From: Sphingobacteriaceae bacterium UBA6709
GTDB lineage: Bacteria; Bacteroidota; Bacteroidia; Sphingobacteriales; Sphingobacteriaceae
Reading direction: 5' to 3'
NCBI GenBank assembly: GCA_002454425.1
Contig: DKIV01000036.1
Location: forward strand, 1-49,620
Length of the DNA stretch: 49,620 nucleotides
Shown: piece by piece, positions 30,027 to 37,893 of the stretch
Layout of the letters: the number at the start of each line of letters is the position of its first letter
How positions within the stretch are numbered: the stretch's first letter is position 1
The notes under the pieces: generated by a model
Told to the model about the DNA's origin: nothing
What the model saw: only the letters and a program-made list of their open reading frames with translations
Databases searched by the model: none
Position numbers and translations under genes: made by a program

Positions 30027-31898
30027 TTATTTTTTTAACAGGGGCAATGTTAGCGATGTAGGATGTGTTCTGTCATGATAAATACGGTGGGTAGCTCGTT
30101 GGAAATCAGTATCCTTAGCTTCGTAAATATTTACGAACTTCTGTGGATTTCTATCCACTATCGGAAACCATGTGTTTTGTATTTGCACCATGATGCGATG
30201 TCCTTTTCTGAAAGTATGCGCGATATCCGGCATTGCGAAGCTCACCTCCGTTATCTGTCCCGGAATGAAAGCCTCCGGTTTTTCAAAGCTATTCCGATAG
30301 CGTCCGCGCATCACTTCTCCCCGTACCAGCATCTCGTATCCTCCCATCTGTACGTTTTGAGGATTAGGGTCGTTGTTAGGATAGTCATCCGGGAATACGT
30401 CAATAAGCTTTACCACATAATCGGCGTCCGTCCCACTTGTCGACACCCACAGATCTGCCGTTAACGAGCCAGCAAGGGTCATATCCTCAGCTAAGGGTGA
30501 TGTCTCATAGACCATCACGTCAGGCCGGGTGGCGGCAAAGCGCTGGTCGTCAATCATGTATTCTCTGGTTCTTCTTATCTGCACGCCCGCAGCGTAGGGT
30601 ACGGGTTTATTAGGGTCAGACGTATACTCATCAAAGCTGTTCTCAATTTCCGGAGCGTCAAAGCTTAGGATGTTTCTTTCTCCGAGGAAAAGTTTCTCAG
30701 GCATACTTTCTGCCGGAGGCCACTTGTCGAAGTTTCTCCATTCATTGCTGCCCGTAATAAAGATAGAAGCTTCCGCCAATTCCGGCGCGGGCGCCCCCTT
30801 TAGATGATGCTCAAAAAAGGGAAACTCAAGATGTTCCTGATACCAGGTGCTGGTTTCCTGCCCGAAGCGCTGATCTCCGAAGCTATCGCCAGAGGCGCGC
30901 GCCCAGCCTCCGTGGAACCATGGGCCGACGACCAATTTGTTGTCGTTCCCCTGATTTTGTTTCTCCAAGGCCTGATAGGTTGCAAAGGTTCCATAACAAT
31001 CCTCGGCGTCAAAAAAACCACCCACAACAAGCGTTGCCGGTTTAATGTTCTTCAGGTGAGGGGTTATTACGCGTGCTTTCCAAAAAGCATCGTAGTCAGG
31101 ATGTTTCATCGCGTCATTCCAGAATGCGATAGAATCGCCGAAGTACTTGAGCTTCGCATTTTTCAGGGCTCCCAGCTTCAGATAAAATTTATAAGCGTCG
31201 TTGGTGCCATATGCAAAATTCTTAGGGCCTTTATCAGGCGTGATGGGGTGGGGCCGGGGCACGCCGAAGTTAGCGTGAAAGGAAAACATATCAGCAAGAC
31301 AAAATGCTCCATTGTGATGAGCATCATCACCCATAAACCAATCCGTTACAGGCGCCTGCGGCGATGCCGCTTTGAGCGCCGGATGTGCGTCCGGCAGCGC
31401 GGCTGTCGAGTAGAATCCTGGGTATGATATGCCATATATCCCGGCTTTGCCATTATTGCCGGCCACATGTTTCAATAGCCAGTCAATTGTATCATAGGTG
31501 TCTGAGCTTTCGTCAACGTCCTTTTTCCCTTTTTTATTTGCAATATGAGGCCTTACATCCTCGTAAGAACCCTCACTCATCCACTTGCCACGCACGTCCT
31601 GATAAACGAATATATAGCCTGCATGGGCAAACAACATCGATGGGCCGAGTGTTGGCTTGTAGGTATCGGCACCATACGGCCAGCAGGTATAAGGTGTCCG
31701 GTTTATTAAAAATGGATATTTCTTACTCTTATCCTTGGGGATGTAGATTGCGGTAAATAGCTTTTTTCCATCCCTCATCGGTATGAGTTTTTCCAACTTT
31801 GTGTAGTGATCACGAACAAAAGCCGAGTCACTGTTGAATGTTTGTGCATTTAATTCTAAAGAAAATATTAAAAAAAAGAGTAAAATTGCTTTTTTCAT
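30027..31898 (-). CDS. CocE/NonD family hydrolase, alpha-amino-acid ester hydrolase-like
   Basis: This 623-aa secreted protein starts at an ATG at 31898 with signal peptide MKKAILLFFLIFSLELNAQ. The alpha/beta hydrolase part shows the nucleophile Ser158 in GISYPG and the DDAHHNGAF segment that is characteristic of alpha-amino-acid ester hydrolases; a C-terminal jelly-roll domain covers about the last 200 residues. CocE/NonD enzymes cleave esters or X-Pro peptides, and AEH members act on aminoacyl esters and beta-lactam side chains. The substrate here is not known. An in-frame ATG at 31937 would lengthen the N-terminus beyond the signal peptide, so I do not use it. Confidence 0.88.
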   Translation of the reverse strand: MKKAILLFFLIFSLELNAQTFNSDSAFVRDHYTKLEKLIPMRDGKKLFTAIYIPKDKSKKYPFLINRTPYTCWPYGADTYKPTLGPSMLFAHAGYIFVYQDVRGKWMSEGSYEDVRPHIANKKGKKDVDESSDTYDTIDWLLKHVAGNNGKAGIYGISYPGFYSTAALPDAHPALKAASPQAPVTDWFMGDDAHHNGAFCLADMFSFHANFGVPRPHPITPDKGPKNFAYGTNDAYKFYLKLGALKNAKLKYFGDSIAFWNDAMKHPDYDAFWKARVITPHLKNIKPATLVVGGFFDAEDCYGTFATYQALEKQNQGNDNKLVVGPWFHGGWARASGDSFGDQRFGQETSTWYQEHLEFPFFEHHLKGAPAPELAEASIFITGSNEWRNFDKWPPAESMPEKLFLGERNILSFDAPEIENSFDEYTSDPNKPVPYAAGVQIRRTREYMIDDQRFAATRPDVMVYETSPLAEDMTLAGSLTADLWVSTSGTDADYVVKLIDVFPDDYPNNDPNPQNVQMGGYEMLVRGEVMRGRYRNSFEKPEAFIPGQITEVSFAMPDIAHTFRKGHRIMVQIQNTWFPIVDRNPQKFVNIYEAKDTDFQRATHRIYHDRTHPTSLTLPLLKK

Positions 31899-31961
31899 TG
31901 ATGAATGCTTTCCTGCTAAATTAGGAAAAGAATACATTTATCTATCGCTGAATTTTAATGA

Positions 31962-33122
31962 ATGGTCCTTTCAGAAGTAATATATCCAGAAGATAAGAGA
32001 GAATTTTTGGAATTTCCGGCTCGTTTATATAAAAATGATCCGAATTATGTAAGACCCTTAGATGAAGATGTTGAACAAGTCTTTGATGCCTCCCGAAATC
32101 GTTACTACAAAGCCGAAAACTGCAAACGTTGGCTTCTCAAAGACAACCACGGGCGCACTATTGGCAGAATTGCAGCGTTTATAAATCACGAAACAGCGTA
32201 TACCTATGAGCAACCAACCGGTGGCATTGGATTTTTTGAATGTGTTGATAACAGAGACGCGGCCTTTCTATTGTTTGACAAAGCCTCAGAGTGGTTAAAG
32301 GAACAGGGAATGGAGGCTGTAGATGGCCCGATAAATCTAGGTAACAGAGAGCGCTTTTGGGGACTTCTTGTAGATGGCTTTACGCCGCCATGTTATTGCT
32401 GTAATTACCATCAGAAATACTACAGAACCTTCTTTGAAGATTACGGGTTCAATGTTTTCTTTCGTCAGTTTACCTATATCCGTGAGGTAAAGGCGCCACT
32501 TCGGCAAGCATATCATCAAGTTGCTGAGCGAATCGCCTCCAATCCGGCTTATTCTTTTAAAAACATTGATCTTAATGATATCAATGCCTACATTGAAGAT
32601 TTTCGGAACATCTATAATAAAGCCTGGGTAAATCACGAGGGCATAGAGCAGATGAGTTTTGAAGCAGCCTGTAACGTCATTAAGCCTATGCGTGCCGTAA
32701 TCGACCCTAACATCGCCTGGTTCGCATATTATAACGATGAGCCCATCGGCTTTTTCCTCTGCATTCCGGAGTTAAATGAGCTCTTTATCAAAGGAGCTTC
32801 GGGTAAGCTGAACCTGAGGACAAAGTTGCGATTGCTGTGGAACAAATATCTCCAGACCTGTCATACGATGTACGGTTTGGTATTTGGCGTAGTGCCTGAG
32901 CATCAGAAACGCGGTGTTGAAATCGCAATGATCGTGCATGCAAAAAGACAATTGGAGCAAAGTACCGCATATAAGCAGATACAAATGAATTGGATTGGTG
33001 ATTTCAATCCTAAGATGATGCACGTGGCTGAGCAGATTGGCGCCCGGATTTATAAGACGCATCATACTTATAGACTGCTTTTTAAGCAGGACGTAAAATT
33101 TGAAAGACATCCTGAGATATAA
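31962..33122 (+). CDS. GNAT-like acyltransferase, YghO-type, unknown substrate
   Basis: This 386-aa protein has no signal peptide. It begins with a region containing ARLYKNDPNYVRPLDEDVEQVF and ends with a part reading YGLVFGVVPEHQKRGVEIAMI, which looks like the acyl-CoA pyrophosphate-binding loop (Q/RxxGxA) of GNAT acyltransferases. This architecture matches a family often annotated as GTP- or N-acyltransferase-like hypothetical proteins; I do not know its substrate. It lies 63 bases from the divergent CocE gene and 118 bases upstream of lpdA. Confidence 0.7.
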   Translation: MVLSEVIYPEDKREFLEFPARLYKNDPNYVRPLDEDVEQVFDASRNRYYKAENCKRWLLKDNHGRTIGRIAAFINHETAYTYEQPTGGIGFFECVDNRDAAFLLFDKASEWLKEQGMEAVDGPINLGNRERFWGLLVDGFTPPCYCCNYHQKYYRTFFEDYGFNVFFRQFTYIREVKAPLRQAYHQVAERIASNPAYSFKNIDLNDINAYIEDFRNIYNKAWVNHEGIEQMSFEAACNVIKPMRAVIDPNIAWFAYYNDEPIGFFLCIPELNELFIKGASGKLNLRTKLRLLWNKYLQTCHTMYGLVFGVVPEHQKRGVEIAMIVHAKRQLEQSTAYKQIQMNWIGDFNPKMMHVAEQIGARIYKTHHTYRLLFKQDVKFERHPEI

Positions 33123-33240
33123 ATACTTTTAGAGGAATCGTATTACATTTTTATATAAGTTTGATACGGTCATGCAAGGGGAGCCAATCACTCGCTCTCT
33201 GACACTGAACCTCTATATTTACCACAAACAACCACAACAT

Positions 33241-34644
33241 ATGCAATTTGATGTAATAGTAATAGGAAGCGGCCCCGGAGGATACGTGGCAGCTATCAGA
33301 TGCGCCCAGCTGGGAATGAAAACCGCTATTGTCGAAAAATACAATACCTTCGGTGGCACCTGTCTGAATGTCGGCTGTATCCCTTCAAAGGCACTGCTCG
33401 ACTCGTCTGAGCACTATTATAATGCCTCTCATACCTTCGCCACCCATGGTATAGATATAAAGGGCTTAAAGGTAAACCTGGCGCAAATGATTAAGCGTAA
33501 AGATCAGGTGGTGCAAGAGAACACTTCCGGTATTGCCTATCTTATGAAGAAAAATAAGATTACCACGTTTTTGGGAACCGGATCTTTCAAGGATAAAAAT
33601 ACGGTGGTAGTAACGAAAGAGGATGGTGCCGCGGAAGAGATTTCAGCAACGAATGTTATCATCGCGACAGGATCAAAACCTACCGCCTTACCATTCCTGC
33701 CGGTTGATAAAAAACGTATAATAACCTCTACTGAAGCCTTGAATCTTAGCGAAGTTCCCAAGCATCTGATCGTGATAGGCGGCGGCGTAATAGGACTGGA
33801 ATTGGGTTCCGTTTACGCGCGTCTGGGAGCTAAGATTACTGTTGTAGAGTTTCTGGATGGAATTATCGCCACTATGGACCGGACTCTTAGTAAGGAGTTG
33901 CAGAAGTCGCTTGCCCGTCTGGGATTTGATTTCAAGCTAAGTCATAAGGTAAGCAAAGCTGAAGTTAAAGGTAAAAACGTTGTTGTTACGGCAAGCAATG
34001 CTAAAGGCGAAGAAGTAGAGATTGAAGGCGATTATTGCATTGTAGCTGTCGGACGTACCGCCTACACGCAGGGACTAGGTTTAGAAAATATTGGTATTAA
34101 GACGGAAGAGCGTGGTGGAAAAATTCCAGTGAACGATCATCTTGAAACGGAAGTTAAGGGCGTCTACGCTATTGGCGACGTTGTTAAAGGAGCCATGCTT
34201 GCGCATAAAGCCGAGGAGGAAGGCGTATATGTCGCTGAAAGGATCGCTGGACAGAAGCCTCACATAAATTATAATCTCATTCCGGGAGTTGTATATACCT
34301 GGCCTGAAGTTGCTTCAGTGGGTGCTACCGAAGAGCAGCTGAAGGAATCAAAAAAGGCATACAAGAGCGGTTCATTTCCGTTTAAAGCAAGTGGCAGGGC
34401 TCGCGCAAGTATGGATACAGATGGTCTCGTGAAAGTGCTCGCTGATAAAGAAACTGATGAGATCCTGGGTGTTCATATCATCGGTCCTCGTGCCGCTGAC
34501 ATGATTGCCGAGGCGGTAGTAGCTATGGAGTTCCGCGCTGCCGCAGAAGATATCGGTCGTATTTGTCATGCTCACCCTACGTATACAGAGGCGTTCAAGG
34601 AAGCCGCTTTGGCAGCTACTGAAAACAGAGCTTTACATATGTAA
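33241..34644 (+). CDS. lpdA: Dihydrolipoyl dehydrogenase (E3)
   Basis: Lpd (467 aa) reoxidises dihydrolipoamide for the 2-oxoacid dehydrogenase complexes. It has the FAD motif GSGPGG at 9-14, the redox-active disulfide Cys41/Cys46 in CLNVGC, a second Rossmann motif GGGVIGLELGS, and the C-terminal HAHPTYTEA with the catalytic His445-Glu450 pair. The ATG at 33241 gives the standard MQFDVIVIGSG start; a longer in-frame start would add foreign sequence. It is the expected E3 partner of sucAB, 7 kb away on the same strand. Confidence 0.97.
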   Translation: MQFDVIVIGSGPGGYVAAIRCAQLGMKTAIVEKYNTFGGTCLNVGCIPSKALLDSSEHYYNASHTFATHGIDIKGLKVNLAQMIKRKDQVVQENTSGIAYLMKKNKITTFLGTGSFKDKNTVVVTKEDGAAEEISATNVIIATGSKPTALPFLPVDKKRIITSTEALNLSEVPKHLIVIGGGVIGLELGSVYARLGAKITVVEFLDGIIATMDRTLSKELQKSLARLGFDFKLSHKVSKAEVKGKNVVVTASNAKGEEVEIEGDYCIVAVGRTAYTQGLGLENIGIKTEERGGKIPVNDHLETEVKGVYAIGDVVKGAMLAHKAEEEGVYVAERIAGQKPHINYNLIPGVVYTWPEVASVGATEEQLKESKKAYKSGSFPFKASGRARASMDTDGLVKVLADKETDEILGVHIIGPRAADMIAEAVVAMEFRAAAEDIGRICHAHPTYTEAFKEAALAATENRALHM

Positions 34645-34673
34645 CGCCCGGGAGCGAGAGCTCTGATTGCTAC

Positions 34674-34705
34674 CTGCCTGGTCTGGTCTACACCAAACCA
34701 GGCAG
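34674..34705. terminator. Hairpin between convergent lpdA and the DUF5107 gene
   Basis: CTGCCTGGT (34674-34682) pairs with ACCAGGCAG (34697-34705). It lies 30 bases past the lpdA stop and also downstream of the minus-strand operon. No T-run follows on either strand. Confidence 0.4.
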
Positions 34706-34776
34706 ATGTAACATCCCCGTATATCTTTTCGCAATGCCGCTAACGGCTTCCTAACAAACCTTCCGATATCACAACA

Positions 34777-37700
34777 TTAGAACAGTCGTTCATCTTCACG
34801 CTGATAGGCTGCCTTAACGAGATCCGTCCAATACGAACGCAGGTCTCCCTCTTTTATCTTTGTTAACAGTTCGTCATGAGGTAACGATTTGAGTCGCGAC
34901 CGCTGTTCCTGTAATAGGCGCCGGGAGGCGTCCTCCCTGCCCAGGCTGTGCAGTGCCGCCGCTTTAATCAGGACAGATACCGGTGTAGTCATTTCATCGC
35001 TTGCGCTTATTTGTTCCAATAGCGCCTTTGTTTTATCTGGATTATTATTCTTATATAGCTCCGCTTCCAGCCAGTAGCTCAGTATCTCGTCTTTCTCAGA
35101 ATCAAAGGGCTCGCCAACACCGAGTTGTTTTGGCCACAGTCGGCTTTCATTAATTTTCCTGACGCTAAGACTTGTGTTCTTCCTTAGTAATGCATCATAA
35201 GCTAACATAAGCTTGGTTTGTTCGTAATACTTATGCCCTTCGCTGGCACCTTCAAAAGGCAGAATATGGAGTGTCGCTAATACCTTCTCTGCTTCCACAA
35301 ACTCATTACAGGCCAACAATGACCTCACGTAGCTCATGCCAAGGATATAATTCTCAGGATTCCTTTTAACGTATTGACGCGCTGTATTCCGTGCTTCCTG
35401 AGGGCGTTTGTCCTGAAGCAGCAAGGTACAAAGAAACTTCCCGTAGCGCCACTGCTGTTTGTCGAGGGTCGCCGCTTTGCGCATGTCAGCAAGAGCGTCC
35501 TGCAAATGGGTCTTATCCCGAAGCTGGCTCCTTACCACGTAGTATGGGGCGAAGTTTACATTTTCAGATCCTGCTTCTGATAATAAAGTCAGGGCTTGAT
35601 TCTGGCGGTTCCGGAATTTTAAGATCAGGGCTTGCAGGTAACGTATTTTCCAGGATTTACTATGTTGCCGGGCCCAGAGTAATACCTGATAAGTTTCCTC
35701 TCTGAAAGGAAAAACGAATGCGGGGTCGGAGGCTAATGCCTTGTTCATCCAAAACGTTGCGTTTTCCGTATTCCGGTTTAACCATGCCAGCCACAACAAA
35801 CTTTCTGTATTTTGCGGAGCTATCGTAAGAACTGCCGCTGCTTTATCATATGCGTGAATATTGCTATACCAGCACGCCAGTTCTATAAAAGGCTCAATTT
35901 TTAGCTCCTGCTTTACCGAATTCAGAAATTTTTGTTTACTCGGCTCATCTTTCTTGCCCCAATATTCTTCAAAAAGCATCAGCGAATTAAAAGGATCCAG
36001 GCGCCTGAGTGTTGCCTGGCTCTGATTGTAGAGCGGAGGGCTTTGAAGAGCCTTAGCCGAAAGATACATTAGCTGTAACGCTGTGACATTTTCAGTGCCA
36101 TAGCGGAGCGCGTCCTCCGCATATTTCATTGACCGGCTAATGTCATGCTCAGAAAAGTATAAAGCCGATAAAGCGGTATAAGCCGCCGCTCTCCATTCCG
36201 CCTGTGTCGACGCTACCTGTAATCCATCTATCGCATCGTAGCGACGGTTTAATTTTGTTGCGGCAAGCGCGTAATAGTAGTTCGCTTCGCCGTCATATGT
36301 ATCGATGCTTAAGGACTGACGACTGTAATGGAAGACACTGTCGTACTCCATCTTAAACCAATGAAGCTTTGCCAGTGCGTTACATATAGAAATGTTGTCG
36401 GGCGTTAAACGATAAGCCTCTTTGAGTGTGGGTTCTGCTTGATCAAATAGCCGGAAACGTAGGAGATCCCTGCCGAGAAGCGCTAAAGAGTCTGCGATCG
36501 ACATGCTCTTCTTCGCTTGTACCATTGGCCTGCCAAGTGATTGCGTATTCAGACTCAGATCCAGCATCGTTCCTCTAATGAGTAAATAGCGCGCTTGCTT
36601 ACTCGCGGGGTTGTTAAATGTAAGTTGCAATATGCTACCTGTAGCTGTTTTGGCGAATTGCTTGCCGATAATCTCTGCCGAAGTATCCAGCAGGGACACT
36701 GAGTCCCGGAGGGTTTGCTTTGCGTTCATCCATAAAACGATCTTTTTATCCGCTTGCTGCAGCCTGATTGCCGCAAGGTTGTTTATCGCGGTAGGTTTTC
36801 CGATGCCCTGGAATGCCATCCATTGTTCTTCCCAGCGATCCGTAACATATGGGGCAAAGCCTTGCTGCTTGAAGGGACTGGCGCTACTGGTAGTGACATT
36901 CTGGTTGAATAATCGTCCACTTTGGATTTCTACATATTGCCCGCTGCTGTCGGTAAGGAGATCTTCCCATATTTTGCCAGCATCTGATTGAGCCCATAGG
37001 AAGATCTTTTTACCCAGCTTATCCTCCCGGTTGGCATATCGTGCCATTCCGAAGTCGCTATCGTTCCAGTACGCTCCAAACGTGTTGCTTGGCGCTCCCA
37101 GTACGTGGTATGATTTTGACCCCGCAAATGCGTTTTCCTGATAGTAGGAGAGGTCGCGGCCCTTTTCATCAATGGGCCAGGGATGGTGCTCGCCACCGTG
37201 CCCTATATAGCTATGCCCCGGATATAGAAATTGCAGATCCTTCGCGGCGGGAACAGCGAGGTTCATCCAGCTATAATACGGTTGTTCCACAGCACTGCCG
37301 TTATTCCAAAATGAGCGTGTGCTAAAATAACCCTTGTCCTTCTCCAGCCTGACTTCCAATGTCCATTGACTGCGCGTAAGTAAATCCAGGGTATGAATAA
37401 AGCAACTTGCGCTTCCGTCATCGTTCTTTCTGAAGAAGTAGTCCACCGGCGTCGAGGTGTTAGGGGTATGGCCAATGATGCCATAGTTAGCTTCGATGCC
37501 ACCGCTCGTCCATGGACCGCGCATGGCGATATCCCGGAATTTGACCACACCGTTATTGTATAGAAAATCTTTCCCGGCAACCTTGTCATAGGCCGACCAG
37601 ATCTTGCCTCCAATTTCGGGCATTATCTGCACGCGTATGTAGTCGTTTTCCAAAATTACCGCCTTCCATTCTTTCATAATGGGTTTTGTTGAAAATCCAT

Positions 37701-37881
37701 CAAAGCGGAAATAAGGATACAGCTTCTGTGGCGACGCTATAGGATCAGGATCTGAAAAAGGGTAGGTGGGCATCGAAACGCGCTGTTCCGATACCCGTGC
37801 CGGCTCTTGCCCCCAAAGGCTCTGGCAGGTAAATATCCCGATTGTTATGAAGCAGAAATTTCTGACTTTTCCCCAGTTCAT
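34777..37881 (-). CDS. Secreted DUF5107 protein with C-terminal TPR repeats
   Basis: This 1034-aa protein has a signal peptide (residues 1-24, ending SLWGQ). The N-terminal DUF5107 region (about 60-360) includes MPEIGGKIWSAYD near residue 87 and RGPWTSGGIEANYG near 122, the layout of galactose-mutarotase-like, carbohydrate-binding folds. From about residue 470 it is a series of tetratricopeptide repeats (for example LAKLHWFKMEYDSVFHYSRQSL), giving a long helical solenoid. It is the last gene of the minus-strand operon, 12 bases after the glycosidase-like gene. A role in binding or processing the glycan imported by SusCD is likely; enzymatic activity is not shown. Confidence 0.85.
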   Translation of the reverse strand: MNWGKVRNFCFITIGIFTCQSLWGQEPARVSEQRVSMPTYPFSDPDPIASPQKLYPYFRFDGFSTKPIMKEWKAVILENDYIRVQIMPEIGGKIWSAYDKVAGKDFLYNNGVVKFRDIAMRGPWTSGGIEANYGIIGHTPNTSTPVDYFFRKNDDGSASCFIHTLDLLTRSQWTLEVRLEKDKGYFSTRSFWNNGSAVEQPYYSWMNLAVPAAKDLQFLYPGHSYIGHGGEHHPWPIDEKGRDLSYYQENAFAGSKSYHVLGAPSNTFGAYWNDSDFGMARYANREDKLGKKIFLWAQSDAGKIWEDLLTDSSGQYVEIQSGRLFNQNVTTSSASPFKQQGFAPYVTDRWEEQWMAFQGIGKPTAINNLAAIRLQQADKKIVLWMNAKQTLRDSVSLLDTSAEIIGKQFAKTATGSILQLTFNNPASKQARYLLIRGTMLDLSLNTQSLGRPMVQAKKSMSIADSLALLGRDLLRFRLFDQAEPTLKEAYRLTPDNISICNALAKLHWFKMEYDSVFHYSRQSLSIDTYDGEANYYYALAATKLNRRYDAIDGLQVASTQAEWRAAAYTALSALYFSEHDISRSMKYAEDALRYGTENVTALQLMYLSAKALQSPPLYNQSQATLRRLDPFNSLMLFEEYWGKKDEPSKQKFLNSVKQELKIEPFIELACWYSNIHAYDKAAAVLTIAPQNTESLLWLAWLNRNTENATFWMNKALASDPAFVFPFREETYQVLLWARQHSKSWKIRYLQALILKFRNRQNQALTLLSEAGSENVNFAPYYVVRSQLRDKTHLQDALADMRKAATLDKQQWRYGKFLCTLLLQDKRPQEARNTARQYVKRNPENYILGMSYVRSLLACNEFVEAEKVLATLHILPFEGASEGHKYYEQTKLMLAYDALLRKNTSLSVRKINESRLWPKQLGVGEPFDSEKDEILSYWLEAELYKNNNPDKTKALLEQISASDEMTTPVSVLIKAAALHSLGREDASRRLLQEQRSRLKSLPHDELLTKIKEGDLRSYWTDLVKAAYQREDERLF

Positions 37882-37893
37882 GTCGCTATATGT

